A stretch of DNA of 64,000 nucleotides from Pedobacter sp. PACM 27299 (lineage in GTDB: Bacteria; Bacteroidota; Bacteroidia; Sphingobacteriales; Sphingobacteriaceae): NCBI RefSeq assembly GCF_001412655.1, contig NZ_CP012996.1, forward strand, positions 248,001 through 312,000, written 5' to 3'. Position numbers and translations under genes: made by a program. Within the stretch, counting starts at the first letter, position 1, and each line of letters begins with the position of its first letter. The notes beneath the pieces are model-generated. The model saw only the letters and a list, made by a program, of their open reading frames with translations, had not been told where the DNA came from and ran no database searches. Below are positions 41,941-51,346 of the stretch, piece after piece.

Positions 41941-43479
41941 TTATAAATCAAATTTGATGCCTTGTGCCAAGGGCAATGTATTGGCATAGTTAATCGTATT
42001 CGTTTGCCTGCGCATATAGCCTTTCCAGGCATCAGAGCCACTTTCTCTGCCACCCCCAGTTTCTTTCTCGCCACCAAAAGCACCGCCTATTTCTGCACCT
42101 GAAGTGCCGATATTTACGTTTGCAATGCCACAGTCGGAGCCTGAGGCCGACAAAAACTGTTCGGCTTCTCTAAGGTTTAATGTCATAATAGCGGAAGATA
42201 ATCCTTGCGGTACTCCGTTTTGTAAAGCAATGGCTTCTTCCAGCGTTTTATATTTGATCAGGTAAAGAATAGGAGCAAAAGTTTCTTCCTGTACAATTTC
42301 ATAATGATTTTTTACAACTGCAACGCATGGCTTTACATAACAGCCGGAATTATAATTCTCTCCGTCCAGAATGCCTCCTTCCACTACAAATTCCGCACCT
42401 TCCCTGATTCCCTTTTCGATCGCTTTGCTGTACATTTCTACTGCTGCGGTATCGATTAATGGACCTACATGGTGGTATTGATCTAAAGGATCACCAATTC
42501 TTAACTGACCATAAGCCTTAATCAGCCTGTTTTTGAAATCTTCAAAGATGTCTTCATGAATGATGAGCCTTCGGGTAGAGGTGCAGCGCTGTCCGGCAGT
42601 ACCTACCGCGCCAAATACCGCGCCAATGATTGACATCTCTAAATCGGCATCCTTTGAAATAATTATGGCGTTGTTTCCACCAAGTTCCAGGATACTTCTG
42701 CCAAACCTGCCCGCTACTGCAGTCGCAACGGTACGGCCAATACGGGTAGATCCGGTAAAGGAAACCAGGGGAATCCGTTTGTCGTTATTGATCATCTCGC
42801 CTACTGCATTACCAATTAGCAGGCTGCTGATGCCTTCTGGCATGTCGTTATTTTTCAGTACTTTAGTGATGATCTGCTGACAAGCGATGGCACACAATGG
42901 TGTTTTTGAAGAAGGTTTCCATACGCAAACATTTCCACATACCAATGCCAATGCCATGTTCCAGCTCCATACAGCTACAGGGAAATTAAAAGCTGAAATC
43001 ACACCTACTATTCCCATCGGATGCCATTGTTCATACATCCGGTGATGCGGCCTTTCAGAATGCATGGTCAGACCGTATAACTGACGGGAAAGTCCAACTG
43101 CGAAATCGCAGATGTCAATCATTTCCTGTACTTCGCCAAATCCTTCCTGTAAACTTTTTCCCATTTCATAGGACACCAGGGTGCCCAAATCTTCTTTTGC
43201 CAACCTCAATGCATCTCCAAACTGACGTACAATGTCGCCGCGTTTTGGTGCAGGCAGACTGCGCCAATATTGAAAAGCACTTTCTGCAGTTTTCATGACG
43301 GTTTCATAATCTTCGGCAGTAGCCACCTGAATGCGGGCAATTTTCTGCCCGTCTACCGGCGAAAAGCTATCTATGGTTTTAGTGTTTTTTGCTGCCGACC
43401 AGGTCTGGCCAGTGCTGTATGCAGGATTGAGTTCCTGAATCCCTAGGTTTTTTAAAACGGAACTGATGTTTTTTTTCAT
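41941..43479 (-). CDS. ALDH7-type aldehyde dehydrogenase
   Basis: A 512-residue NAD(P)-dependent aldehyde dehydrogenase close to the ALDH7 (antiquitin) group, which oxidises 2-aminoadipate semialdehyde/piperideine-6-carboxylate in lysine breakdown. Seen: the active-site Cys in FGAVGTAGQRCTSTRRL, the general base Glu in LELGGNNAI, the cofactor segment VISAFNFPVAVWSWN and CGNVCVWKPSSKTPL, with the late Glu of QEETFAPILYLIKY. Cytoplasmic. It is a single gene, so the lysine role is from family knowledge only. Confidence 0.92.
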   Translation of the reverse strand: MKKNISSVLKNLGIQELNPAYSTGQTWSAAKNTKTIDSFSPVDGQKIARIQVATAEDYETVMKTAESAFQYWRSLPAPKRGDIVRQFGDALRLAKEDLGTLVSYEMGKSLQEGFGEVQEMIDICDFAVGLSRQLYGLTMHSERPHHRMYEQWHPMGIVGVISAFNFPVAVWSWNMALALVCGNVCVWKPSSKTPLCAIACQQIITKVLKNNDMPEGISSLLIGNAVGEMINNDKRIPLVSFTGSTRIGRTVATAVAGRFGRSILELGGNNAIIISKDADLEMSIIGAVFGAVGTAGQRCTSTRRLIIHEDIFEDFKNRLIKAYGQLRIGDPLDQYHHVGPLIDTAAVEMYSKAIEKGIREGAEFVVEGGILDGENYNSGCYVKPCVAVVKNHYEIVQEETFAPILYLIKYKTLEEAIALQNGVPQGLSSAIMTLNLREAEQFLSASGSDCGIANVNIGTSGAEIGGAFGGEKETGGGRESGSDAWKGYMRRQTNTINYANTLPLAQGIKFDL

Positions 43480-43815
43480 TCGTTTTACGGTTTATGAACG
43501 GTGATAAAGCTTTCTCCTGAGGAGGATCCATACTTTTTACAACCATTTTTTTAATATTTGGTTTCTTTTCTGACCTGAATTTTACAGGTTTTCATTTAAA
43601 GTTATGTTATTTTGTAAGATAATTGTGATCATTATCTCTATTGCAAAAAGCGGTCAACTCATTTTCCCCGAGCCTTTTGCCAAAAATATTACTATCAGTC
43701 ATTTAGGGTTCGGGTGTGTGGATGTTGAAAATTAATTAGTTTATGCAAATATTTAATTTGTAAACTTATATTGTGTTTTTAAAAATCTGGGATCTGTTCT
43801 TTAATTATTCGCAAC
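43480..43815. other. Intergenic region
   Basis: 336 bases between divergent genes. A short palindrome CTCCT-G-AGGAG (43514-43524) is present near the dehydrogenase start. The TPR gene promoter should lie near 43740-43780, where A/T-rich sequence occurs, but no clean TAnnTTTG pair was found. No gene or RNA is evident. Confidence 0.4.
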
Positions 43816-45219
43816 ATGGAAGAGGAGTTTTTATTTGAGTTTAGTGATGATGCGCAACGTTCTGTAGAACGTTATGAGGAAATGATACGTAATGAGGATC
43901 AGTACTTTTTCGATGCGCAGGCTTTTGAAAATATTATTGATTATTATATCGAGAAGAGTGATCCTGTAAAGGCACTGCAAGTGACTGATTATGCAGTAAA
44001 TCAGCATCCTTATGCCGCTGTATTTCTGGTGAAACAGGCGCAATTGTTTTTTGTAACCGACCAGATTGAAAGGGCTTTTCTTGCTTTGCAAAAGGCAGAA
44101 ATGCTGGAGGCTTCAGAAGCGGAGATTTATATCTTACGAGGTAATATTTACAATAGTCTGGAACGTTATTCAGAAGCTTTGGATAATTTTCAGATCGCAT
44201 TGGGTTTTGCCGAGTCTACTGATGAAATCCTGTTACAAATTGCTTATGTGTACCAGAATATGCTCGATTATGAACAAGCAATTGTTTATATCAAACGTAG
44301 TCTGGAACAAGATATGGAAAACAAGGACGGCTTATACGAGCTGGCATTTTGTTATGATATCCTGGATAAACAAGAAGAAAGCATTAAATTTTATCAGGAA
44401 TATATAGATAATGATCCCTATTCTTATGCGGCATGGTATAACCTTGCCAATTCGTATCATAAACTTGACCTGTTTGAAAAAGCGATCGATGCTTATGACT
44501 ATGCCATTTTAATTAAGGATAATTTTGCTTCTGCTTATTATAATAAAGGAAATGCACTGGTACAGCTAGACCGTTTTGCGGAGGCTATAGAGGTGTATAA
44601 ACATACTTTTGAGTACGAACCACCTAATGCGGACACGTATTGTGCCATCGGTGAATGCTATGAAAAACTGGATTTGATGGATGAAGCACGTGCTTATTAT
44701 AAGAAATCAGTGAAAATGGATGCTAAAATGGCAGACGCCTGGTTTGGAATTGGAGTGACGCTCAATTTCGAAGAGCGCTATTTTGAATCGCTTCATTTTT
44801 ACCGTAAAGCATTAGAACTGGACGACGAAAATCCAGACTTCTGGTTTGCCATGGCAGATGCTTTTTATAAACTCGGTCAGATTGAAGAATCTATCGAAGC
44901 TTACTATAAGGTTTTGGAATTTAATCCGGTGGATATTGAAGCCTGGCTTGACTTTTCTACCGTGCTTTATGAGCAGGGAAGGCTATTGGAAGCTTCTGAA
45001 ACGATTTTGGATGGGATAAAAAATAACCCGGATGCTGCAGAACTATACTACCGAATGGTGGCCTATCTGTTTGCACTCGGAGAAAAAAATGATGCCCTGG
45101 TTTACTTGGAAACAGCGTTGGTAACCGATCCGGATAAACACTATATTTTATTCGAATATTTACCACAACTACAAGATAATGGTTCAATAATCGAAGTCAT
45201 TAATCGTTATGTTAAATAA
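43816..45219 (+). CDS. Tetratricopeptide-repeat protein
   Basis: A 467-residue cytoplasmic protein made almost entirely of TPR repeats, roughly ten to eleven, from about residue 35 to the end. Typical repeats: ALDNFQIALGFAESTDEILLQIA, split here as overlapping helices, KAIDAYDYAILIKDNFASAYYNKGNA-like units and ESIEAYYKVLEFNPVDIEAW. No enzymatic domain or signal peptide. It probably scaffolds protein complexes. It lies 67 bases before the phosphosulfolactate synthase-like gene. The partner is unknown. Confidence 0.9.
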   Translation: MEEEFLFEFSDDAQRSVERYEEMIRNEDQYFFDAQAFENIIDYYIEKSDPVKALQVTDYAVNQHPYAAVFLVKQAQLFFVTDQIERAFLALQKAEMLEASEAEIYILRGNIYNSLERYSEALDNFQIALGFAESTDEILLQIAYVYQNMLDYEQAIVYIKRSLEQDMENKDGLYELAFCYDILDKQEESIKFYQEYIDNDPYSYAAWYNLANSYHKLDLFEKAIDAYDYAILIKDNFASAYYNKGNALVQLDRFAEAIEVYKHTFEYEPPNADTYCAIGECYEKLDLMDEARAYYKKSVKMDAKMADAWFGIGVTLNFEERYFESLHFYRKALELDDENPDFWFAMADAFYKLGQIEESIEAYYKVLEFNPVDIEAWLDFSTVLYEQGRLLEASETILDGIKNNPDAAELYYRMVAYLFALGEKNDALVYLETALVTDPDKHYILFEYLPQLQDNGSIIEVINRYVK

Positions 45220-45286
45220 TGTTACCATTTTTTATTAGATATACCTGATAAAAACTGTCCATTTTTTTTTCACCTTTGTGACCAAT

Positions 45287-46057
45287 ATGAACTACCCATT
45301 AAATAATATACCCGAAAGATCTGTAAAGCCACGCAACAAAGGAATTACAATGGTCATGGATAAAGGATTAAGCTTAAGGCAAACTGAAGATTTCATCGAG
45401 GTTGCCGGAGTACATACTGATATCGTAAAATTAGGCTGGGCAACTTCGTTTGTGACGCCTAACTTAAAAGAGAAGCTCGCAATTTATAGAGATGCAGGAA
45501 TTCCTACTTATTTTGGAGGGACATTATTCGAAGCTTTTGTAATTCGTAATCAGTTTGACGACTACTGCAGAGTGCTGGATAAATATCAGATGGAATATGC
45601 TGAAGTTTCTGATGGCTCGATTAGCATTGAACACGACCTAAAATGTGAATTCATTCAGAAATTAGCAAAACAGGTCACTGTAATTTCAGAAGTAGGTTCT
45701 AAAGATGCAGCAAAGATTTTTGCCCCATACAAATGGATCAAATTAATGAATGCTGAGCTGCAGGCGGGTTCCTGGAAAGTAATTGCTGAAGCCAGAGAGG
45801 GTGGAAATGTGGGCATCTACAGAGGTTCTGGAGAAGTGAGAGAAGGATTAGTAGATGAAATCCTGACTCAAATCCCTGAAGAAACCATCATCTGGGAAGC
45901 ACCGCAGAAAGAACAACAAGTTTGGTTTATTAAGCTTCTTGGAGCCAATGTAAACCTTGGAAATATCGCTCCTGCGGAAACTATTCCTTTGGAAACTATC
46001 CGTTTGGGCTTAAGAGGTGATACTTTTGATCATTTTCTGAATCTGGATAAATTGTAA
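45287..46057 (+). CDS. Phosphosulfolactate synthase-like protein (ComA family)
   Basis: A 256-residue TIM-barrel protein like ComA, which in methanogens joins PEP and sulfite to phosphosulfolactate in coenzyme M synthesis. Matching parts include KPRNKGITMVMDKGLSLR, VKLGWATSF, GIPTYFGGTLFEAF, EVSDGSISI and the ISEVGSKDA segment. No comB/comC is near, and Bacteroidota do not make coenzyme M; a role in sulfonate or sulfonolipid precursor synthesis is possible but unshown. ATG at 45287 is preferred over an upstream in-frame GTG at 45278. aroE follows after 16 bases. Confidence 0.88.
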   Translation: MNYPLNNIPERSVKPRNKGITMVMDKGLSLRQTEDFIEVAGVHTDIVKLGWATSFVTPNLKEKLAIYRDAGIPTYFGGTLFEAFVIRNQFDDYCRVLDKYQMEYAEVSDGSISIEHDLKCEFIQKLAKQVTVISEVGSKDAAKIFAPYKWIKLMNAELQAGSWKVIAEAREGGNVGIYRGSGEVREGLVDEILTQIPEETIIWEAPQKEQQVWFIKLLGANVNLGNIAPAETIPLETIRLGLRGDTFDHFLNLDKL

Positions 46058-46073
46058 CCCTACATTTATACAG

Positions 46074-46814
46074 ATGAAGAAATTTGGCCTGATTGGGTTT
46101 CCCTTATCTCATTCCTTTTCAAAAAAACATTTTACGGAGAAATTCGCGCAGGAGCAAATCGCTGATTGTGAGTATGACCTTTATCCAATTGAAAATATCA
46201 GTTCCTTCCCGGAGCTGATTGCTGATGAAGAAATTTGCGGAATTAATGTGACCATCCCTCATAAAGTGGGCGTGATGACCTATATTAATCAGCTGGATGA
46301 AGCAGCAGCAGAAATTGGTGCCGTAAATTGTATCGATATTCGGAGAGAAAACGGTAAGGCTGTGCTGAAAGGCTACAATACTGATGCCTATGGTTTTGAA
46401 ACATCTTTATTTCCTTTTTTAAAGGAACACCATACTAAAGCCTTGATTTTTGGCGATGGTGGGGCTGCAAAAGCAATAAAATATGTGCTCCATAAGTTGG
46501 GAATTTCATTTTTAGTGGTCACAAGAAAACCAGCAGAGGGAACGATTTTGTACGAAGCTGTAAATGAAGAAATGCTGCGGGAATATACGGTGCTGATCAA
46601 TACCACGCCTCTGGGGATGTCGCCAAATGTAGACAGCTGTCCGCAGATTCCTTATGAATTTATCACTGAAAAACACCTTTCTTACGATTTGGTTTACAAT
46701 CCTGAGCTGACAAAATTTTTAGAACGAAGTGCTGCATCCGGTGCCGCCATTAAAAATGGACTGGAAATGTTGTACCTTCAAGCCGAACGCTCCTGGTACA
46801 TTTGGAACTCCTGA
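46074..46814 (+). CDS. aroE: Shikimate dehydrogenase
   Basis: A 246-residue NADPH-dependent enzyme that reduces 3-dehydroshikimate to shikimate. Motifs: FGLIGFPLSHSFSKKHF at the start, GINVTIPHKVGVM with the catalytic Lys, GYNTDAYGFE with the Asp, and the nucleotide motif IFGDGGAAKAI. It is slightly shorter than the E. coli enzyme (about 270). It makes chorismate precursors for trpE, folate and menaquinone, which are all represented in this window. gldD follows one base after the stop. Confidence 0.95.
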   Translation: MKKFGLIGFPLSHSFSKKHFTEKFAQEQIADCEYDLYPIENISSFPELIADEEICGINVTIPHKVGVMTYINQLDEAAAEIGAVNCIDIRRENGKAVLKGYNTDAYGFETSLFPFLKEHHTKALIFGDGGAAKAIKYVLHKLGISFLVVTRKPAEGTILYEAVNEEMLREYTVLINTTPLGMSPNVDSCPQIPYEFITEKHLSYDLVYNPELTKFLERSAASGAAIKNGLEMLYLQAERSWYIWNS

Positions 46815-46815
46815 T

Positions 46816-47403
46816 ATGAATAGATTTTTCCCGGTCGGCCTCCTTGCGCTGGTATTGGCTTTTACTGCCTGTAATCAGGAAAACAATTATGCACCGAAGC
46901 CGAGAGGGTATTTTCACATCAATTTTCCTAAAAAAGCATACCAGACTTTCAATGAAGGCTGTGCTTTTTCATTTGAATACCCAGTGTACGCAAAAATGAT
47001 TCCCGATAGCGGAAGAGGGACACAGCCTTGCTGGTATAACCTTTCTTTTCCGCAATTTAACGGACGTCTGCACCTTACTTATTACGATGTATCTTCCAAA
47101 AAAGAATATGAGGGCCTGGTAGAAGATGCGAGAACCTTTGCCTTTAAACATACGGTGAAGGCGAATGCGATTGATCAAAAACTGATCAATTACCCTGAAA
47201 AGAAAGTTTATGGCATTTATTACGCCATAGAAGGCAATACTGCTTCTTCTGTACAGTTCTTTTTAACAGACAGTGCGAAACATTATTTTCGTGGTGCTTT
47301 ATACTTTAATGAGCGCCCGCAGTACGATTCTATTCAGCCTGTTGTAAATTTTATAAAAAAAGATATTGATCAGATGATCAGTACCTTCAAATGGAAAAAT
47401 TAA
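46816..47403 (+). CDS. gldD: Gliding motility lipoprotein GldD
   Basis: A 195-residue lipoprotein: signal MNRFFPVGLLALVLAFTAC with the lipobox Cys19, then the GldD core (PKPRGYFHINFPKKAYQTF, FEYPVYAKMIPDS, CWYNLSFPQFNGRLHLTYY and FKHTVKANAIDQ). GldD is needed for gliding and for the type IX secretion pathway in Flavobacterium; homologues occur widely in the phylum. ATG at 46816 gives the lipoprotein signal; an earlier in-frame start would run inside aroE and lack one. Confidence 0.93.
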   Translation: MNRFFPVGLLALVLAFTACNQENNYAPKPRGYFHINFPKKAYQTFNEGCAFSFEYPVYAKMIPDSGRGTQPCWYNLSFPQFNGRLHLTYYDVSSKKEYEGLVEDARTFAFKHTVKANAIDQKLINYPEKKVYGIYYAIEGNTASSVQFFLTDSAKHYFRGALYFNERPQYDSIQPVVNFIKKDIDQMISTFKWKN

Positions 47404-47419
47404 GACTTATTTTAAATAT

Positions 47420-48061
47420 ATGATTAGTATTCAGCAATTTGCTTTCAATCCATATCGTGAAAACACTTACGTTTTATTTGATGAATCGTTGGAATGTGTG
47501 ATCATCGATCCCGGAATGTATGATGGTGATGAACAAAACGAACTGGTTCGTTTCATCAAGGAGAATAAGCTAAAACCGGTATTGTTGTTAAATACACATT
47601 GCCATATCGACCATGTATTGGGAAATAAATTTGTGTATGACAACTGGAGTTTGAAGCCTCAGTTTCATGCAGGAGAACTTTCGGTGCTGCAAGCCATCCC
47701 TGGATATGCAACACAGATGGGCTTCGAATACGAGCTTTCTCCGGAACCAGAAGTCTTTTTGGGAGAAACAGGAAGGGTTAAATTTGGAAACAGTCAGCTG
47801 GAGCTGATTTTTGCGCCAGGTCATTCGCCGGCACATTTATGTTTCTATGCCGCTGCAGACAACTTTTTAATTGGTGGTGATGTACTTTTCTATACCAGTA
47901 TCGGTCGTACAGACCTTCCGGGTGGGAATCATGCGCAATTAATCAATAGCATAAGAAATAACTTGTTTATATTGCCAGATGATTGCAAGGTTTATCCAGG
48001 TCACGGTCAGTTTACGACCATTGGCTTTGAAAAACAGCACAATCCATTTTTACAGTCGTAA
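47420..48061 (+). CDS. MBL-fold metallo-hydrolase
   Basis: A 213-residue metallo-beta-lactamase-fold enzyme of the glyoxalase II-like group. The metal motif THCHIDHVLGN is intact, with further His in APGHSPAHLCFY, the bridging Asp in LIGGDVLFYTSIGRTDLPGG and a final His in YPGHGQFTTIG. It is cytoplasmic and probably hydrolyses thioesters such as S-lactoylglutathione-like compounds. It lies 16 bases after gldD and 14 bases before the permease gene, in one operon. Confidence 0.9.
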   Translation: MISIQQFAFNPYRENTYVLFDESLECVIIDPGMYDGDEQNELVRFIKENKLKPVLLLNTHCHIDHVLGNKFVYDNWSLKPQFHAGELSVLQAIPGYATQMGFEYELSPEPEVFLGETGRVKFGNSQLELIFAPGHSPAHLCFYAAADNFLIGGDVLFYTSIGRTDLPGGNHAQLINSIRNNLFILPDDCKVYPGHGQFTTIGFEKQHNPFLQS

Positions 48062-48075
48062 CATTATAACCAGAT

Positions 48076-49308
48076 TTGAATACAGCCTTTTACATAGCCC
48101 GCAGGTATCTTTTTGCTAAAAAATCTACCAATGCGATCAATATCATTTCCGCAATTTCCGTGCTGGGGGTGTTTGTGGGAAGCGCTGCATTGATCATTAT
48201 TTTGTCGGCTTTTAACGGGCTTGGAGAAATGGTGCTGAAAATGTTCAATACCATGACCCCTCAACTGGTCATCATGCCGGCTCATGGCAAGACTTTCGAA
48301 CCCAATACCGCTTATTTTAATCAATTGAAGAAGGCAGATGGGATTTATTCTTACGTGGAGGTCTTGTCAGAAAATGCCTTACTTAAATACAATGACAAGC
48401 AAAGTGTAGGCCTGATTAAAGGCGTAGGCCCGGATTATCTGAAGAACAAAAGCCTGGACAGTACCATTATTGACGGACATTTCATGCTCGACAATCCGAG
48501 TGGTCATTATGCGGTGATTGGCTCTGCAATTCAGAACTTCCTGGTGGTCAATACCACAGATCCCTTTAACCCTTTACAGGTCTATTCTCCAAAAAAAGGA
48601 AAAGGGGTGAGCTCGATTAATCCCGGTGATAATTTCACCGTACTGACCATTCCGGTATCTGGGATTTTTGAGGTGCAGCAGGATTTTGACAACGTGGCTA
48701 TCGTACCTTTAGACTTTGCCCGGCAGTTATTAGCTGAACCAAGCAAAATTTCTTCTATAGAATTGCTGTTAAATCCAGGAATAGATCCAGATGAATTTAA
48801 AGCGAAAATAGAAGAGAAGATCGGAACGGAATTCGTTGTAAAAGATCGTATTGAGCAGAATTCCGCACTTCATAGCATACTGGGGAGTGAAAAATGGGCG
48901 GTATATATCATCCTTACTTTTGTATTAATAATTGCTATATTTAATATTATCGGTTCATTAACAATGCTGGTGATAGACAAATTGAAGGATATTTCCGTTC
49001 TAAGTAGTCTGGGAGCAGGGAAAAGCCTGATCAAGCGGATATTCTTGCTGGAGGGGATGATGATTACCATGACGGGATGTATACTTGGGTTATTTGTGGG
49101 ACTGATATTTTGTCTGGTACAGCAGGAATTTGGCCTGATCAAGATGTCGCAAGACAACCCAATGATTTCCAATGCCTATCCAATTGGCCTTAAATGGGCG
49201 GATTTTTTATTAGTATTTTTAACAGTGACTGTGTTCTCTTTTATGGCATCAGCTTTGTCGTCTAATCTGAGCGTCAAGAAAATTGACCACTTAAATCAAG
49301 ATCTCTAA
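48076..49308 (+). CDS. LolC/LolE-type ABC transporter permease
   Basis: A 410-residue inner-membrane protein of the FtsX/MacB_PCD type. It starts with TTG; the N-terminal family sequence FYIARRYLFAKKSTNAINIIS requires this start, and no ATG lies in frame near it. One helix at residues 24-46, a periplasmic domain (about 50-270), then three helices (about 277-300, 325-350, 375-395). The family helps move lipoproteins to the outer membrane. No LolD-like ATPase is next to it. Confidence 0.9.
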   Translation: MNTAFYIARRYLFAKKSTNAINIISAISVLGVFVGSAALIIILSAFNGLGEMVLKMFNTMTPQLVIMPAHGKTFEPNTAYFNQLKKADGIYSYVEVLSENALLKYNDKQSVGLIKGVGPDYLKNKSLDSTIIDGHFMLDNPSGHYAVIGSAIQNFLVVNTTDPFNPLQVYSPKKGKGVSSINPGDNFTVLTIPVSGIFEVQQDFDNVAIVPLDFARQLLAEPSKISSIELLLNPGIDPDEFKAKIEEKIGTEFVVKDRIEQNSALHSILGSEKWAVYIILTFVLIIAIFNIIGSLTMLVIDKLKDISVLSSLGAGKSLIKRIFLLEGMMITMTGCILGLFVGLIFCLVQQEFGLIKMSQDNPMISNAYPIGLKWADFLLVFLTVTVFSFMASALSSNLSVKKIDHLNQDL

Positions 49309-49312
49309 CATC

Positions 49313-49690
49313 ATGAATATATCTATCAAATCATTACCCTTATTAGTACTTTGCTCAGTTGTTGTTCTGGCCTGTAATACCAAACCAGTATCTGTTGAAA
49401 AGAACAACATGAGGGTGATAAAAGGCTTGTATAGCTATGGTCCGGAGATTAAATCTTTTACGGATTGCGAAGAAGGGACTGAATATTGGGTAGCCGATAG
49501 CGCGAAAACATTGGAACTGGCTTATAGTAACTTCAATTTTGAAAAGCCCTATGAGCCCGTATATATCGAGGTAGAATGCCATATCATCAAATCCGACAGC
49601 TTAATTGTTGCTGCAGATTTTGATTCTACTATGGTAGTGACGAAATTATTGAAGATCACTAAAGAAATTCCTGACGGGCCTTGTAATTAA
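49313..49690 (+). CDS. Small lipoprotein, function unknown
   Basis: A 125-residue lipoprotein with signal ISIKSLPLLVLCSVVVLAC and lipobox Cys21. The mature part has GLYSYGPEIKSFTDCEEGTEYWV and VYIEVECHIIKSDSLI, reminiscent of the NlpE N-terminal fold, in which FxDC is a marker. I assign no function. It is the last gene of the operon starting at 45287. Confidence 0.68.
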   Translation: MNISIKSLPLLVLCSVVVLACNTKPVSVEKNNMRVIKGLYSYGPEIKSFTDCEEGTEYWVADSAKTLELAYSNFNFEKPYEPVYIEVECHIIKSDSLIVAADFDSTMVVTKLLKITKEIPDGPCN

Positions 49691-49710
49691 AGTCCGTCTT
49701 TTAAATACAG

Positions 49711-50556
49711 CTAAGGAATCAGGTAAAGGTCTTTTGTAATGGGTTGGATCAATCCTCTTTCCTGCGCCATTTGAAATAACACATCAATTGCTTTTCTGCC
49801 TTCTGTACCCAGGTCAATAGAGTATTTGTTAACGTACAGGTCAATGTGCTTGTACATCACTTCCTCACTCATTTCCTGTGCATGCTGTTTGATGAACTCA
49901 ATTCCAGATTTAGGGTTTGCAAAAGCGTATTCAACAGATTTGCGAAGTACTCTGTTTACTTTTTCTTTTATGTCCTGATCCAGGTCTCTATTGATCACTA
50001 TGCCTCCTAAAGGAATCGCACAGCCGGTTTGCTGCTCCCAGTAATTACCCAGATCCATCACCTTGTGTAAGCCCTTGTCCATATAGGTAAACCTGTTTTC
50101 ATGAATGATCAATCCGAGGTCAATTTGATCTGTCAGAAGTGACTGCTCAATGGCGGAGAAAACCATTTCCTCCTTTTGTACTAAATGGGGGAAAGCAATG
50201 CCCAACAGGAAGTTAGCGGTAGTATATTTTCCAGGGATGCCCACGCGAAGTTCGGCATTGATATGATCTGGATGATTGGCGAGGTATTCATTTTTGGCAA
50301 TGAGTAAAGGCCCAACGCCGAATCCTAAAGCACTTCCGGCATCTAACAGCGCATATTGTTCATACACATAAGCAAAAGCATGAAAGCTCAGTTTAGTGAT
50401 GTGAAGTTCCCCTTTCATGGCCTTTTGATTCAATGTTTCTACATCATCAAATGAAACTTTAAAATCTAATCCTTCCGTGTCAATTTTATGATGAATCAGG
50501 GCATCAAATATAAACGTGTCATTCGGGCAAGGGGAAAATCCAAGGCTTAAAGTCAT
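49711..50556 (-). CDS. mqnD: 1,4-dihydroxy-6-naphthoate synthase
   Basis: A 281-residue enzyme of the futalosine menaquinone pathway, which converts cyclic dehypoxanthine futalosine to 1,4-dihydroxy-6-naphthoate. It begins LGFSPCPNDTFIFDALIHHKI, the hallmark of MqnD, and continues as a periplasmic-binding-protein fold (FGVGPLLIAKNEY, LRVGIPGKYTTANFLLGIA, GLIIHENRFTY). Cytoplasmic. It is on the same strand as mqnB, 85 bases downstream, so these two steps of one pathway are probably co-transcribed. Confidence 0.94.
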   Translation of the reverse strand: MTLSLGFSPCPNDTFIFDALIHHKIDTEGLDFKVSFDDVETLNQKAMKGELHITKLSFHAFAYVYEQYALLDAGSALGFGVGPLLIAKNEYLANHPDHINAELRVGIPGKYTTANFLLGIAFPHLVQKEEMVFSAIEQSLLTDQIDLGLIIHENRFTYMDKGLHKVMDLGNYWEQQTGCAIPLGGIVINRDLDQDIKEKVNRVLRKSVEYAFANPKSGIEFIKQHAQEMSEEVMYKHIDLYVNKYSIDLGTEGRKAIDVLFQMAQERGLIQPITKDLYLIP

Positions 50557-50641
50557 TGCAGTATAATTTTTGGGTTTGGAAAGATCGGCTGATCAGCGGC
50601 AGCCGACAGGCAAAGGTAGTTAAAATCGAAAGGGAAGATCG

Positions 50642-51274
50642 TTAGCTGTTTGTCAAAAATCCAATCGCCCATTCATTCAAATTTTTGATGGCAAGGCCGA
50701 TTTTCCAGCTTTCGCGGTTTCTCGGTTCCACATAATTCGAGATGCTGCGGATTTGCAGACAGGGGATGCCGGCTTGCTCACAACTGTAAAGTACCGCTGC
50801 GCCTTCCATGCTCTCCGTAATGGGATGCAGCCTGTTTTTAACCGCTTCAATGCTTTCTGCAGAGCCATGAATGGTATTTACGGTAATTCCTTTCACTTTC
50901 TTAAGTTCCGATAAAGAGGGATGAAGCAGGTTGTTGTAGGCATGGTAACCGCTTTTTCCGAAACCCAGCGCTTCGATAGGAAGAAATTGGCCATGGTCTT
51001 CTGCACCAAGCTCCGAAAAATCATCCGCCACTACATTCAAAACTGTCCCTAGCGGGATCGTAGGGTCAAAAGAACCTGCAATACCCAGGTTGAGCACCAA
51101 TTGATACCGGTTAGATAAATGCTTTCCTAATGCAAAAGCGGTGGCAGTCATCCCTACCCCAGTAATCAGCAGGTCGAACCTTTCTGTTTTCATCAATGCG
51201 GCTCCTGATAACCCGAAATGTTCGGTTATTAAAGAGATTTCTGCATTTGTTGCTGCTACTAAAAGAATCTTCAT
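50642..51274 (-). CDS. mqnB: Futalosine hydrolase
   Basis: A 210-residue nucleoside-phosphorylase-fold hydrolase that removes hypoxanthine from futalosine in menaquinone synthesis. Seen: ILLVAATNAEISLI at the start, LLITGVGMTATAFALGKHL, VLNLGIAGSFDP, and the ribose-site MEGAAVLYSCEQAGIPCLQIRSISNYVEPRNR with the catalytic Glu-Asp-type region. Length and motifs agree with MqnB rather than MTA/SAH nucleosidase. mqnD follows. It is divergent to the pterin synthase gene by 72 bases. Confidence 0.92.
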   Translation of the reverse strand: MKILLVAATNAEISLITEHFGLSGAALMKTERFDLLITGVGMTATAFALGKHLSNRYQLVLNLGIAGSFDPTIPLGTVLNVVADDFSELGAEDHGQFLPIEALGFGKSGYHAYNNLLHPSLSELKKVKGITVNTIHGSAESIEAVKNRLHPITESMEGAAVLYSCEQAGIPCLQIRSISNYVEPRNRESWKIGLAIKNLNEWAIGFLTNS

Positions 51275-51346
51275 AAAGTCTAAGTTAGAGATTAAACCTT
51301 TCTACTTTAAGCTTTCTGCGTATATTTGTCAACAATATAAGAGAGA

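Noticed and set aside
50585-50607. Inverted repeat TCGGCTG/CAGCCGA between mqnD and mqnB
   Set aside because: Only seven base pairs and no T tail; too weak to call a terminator or an operator.
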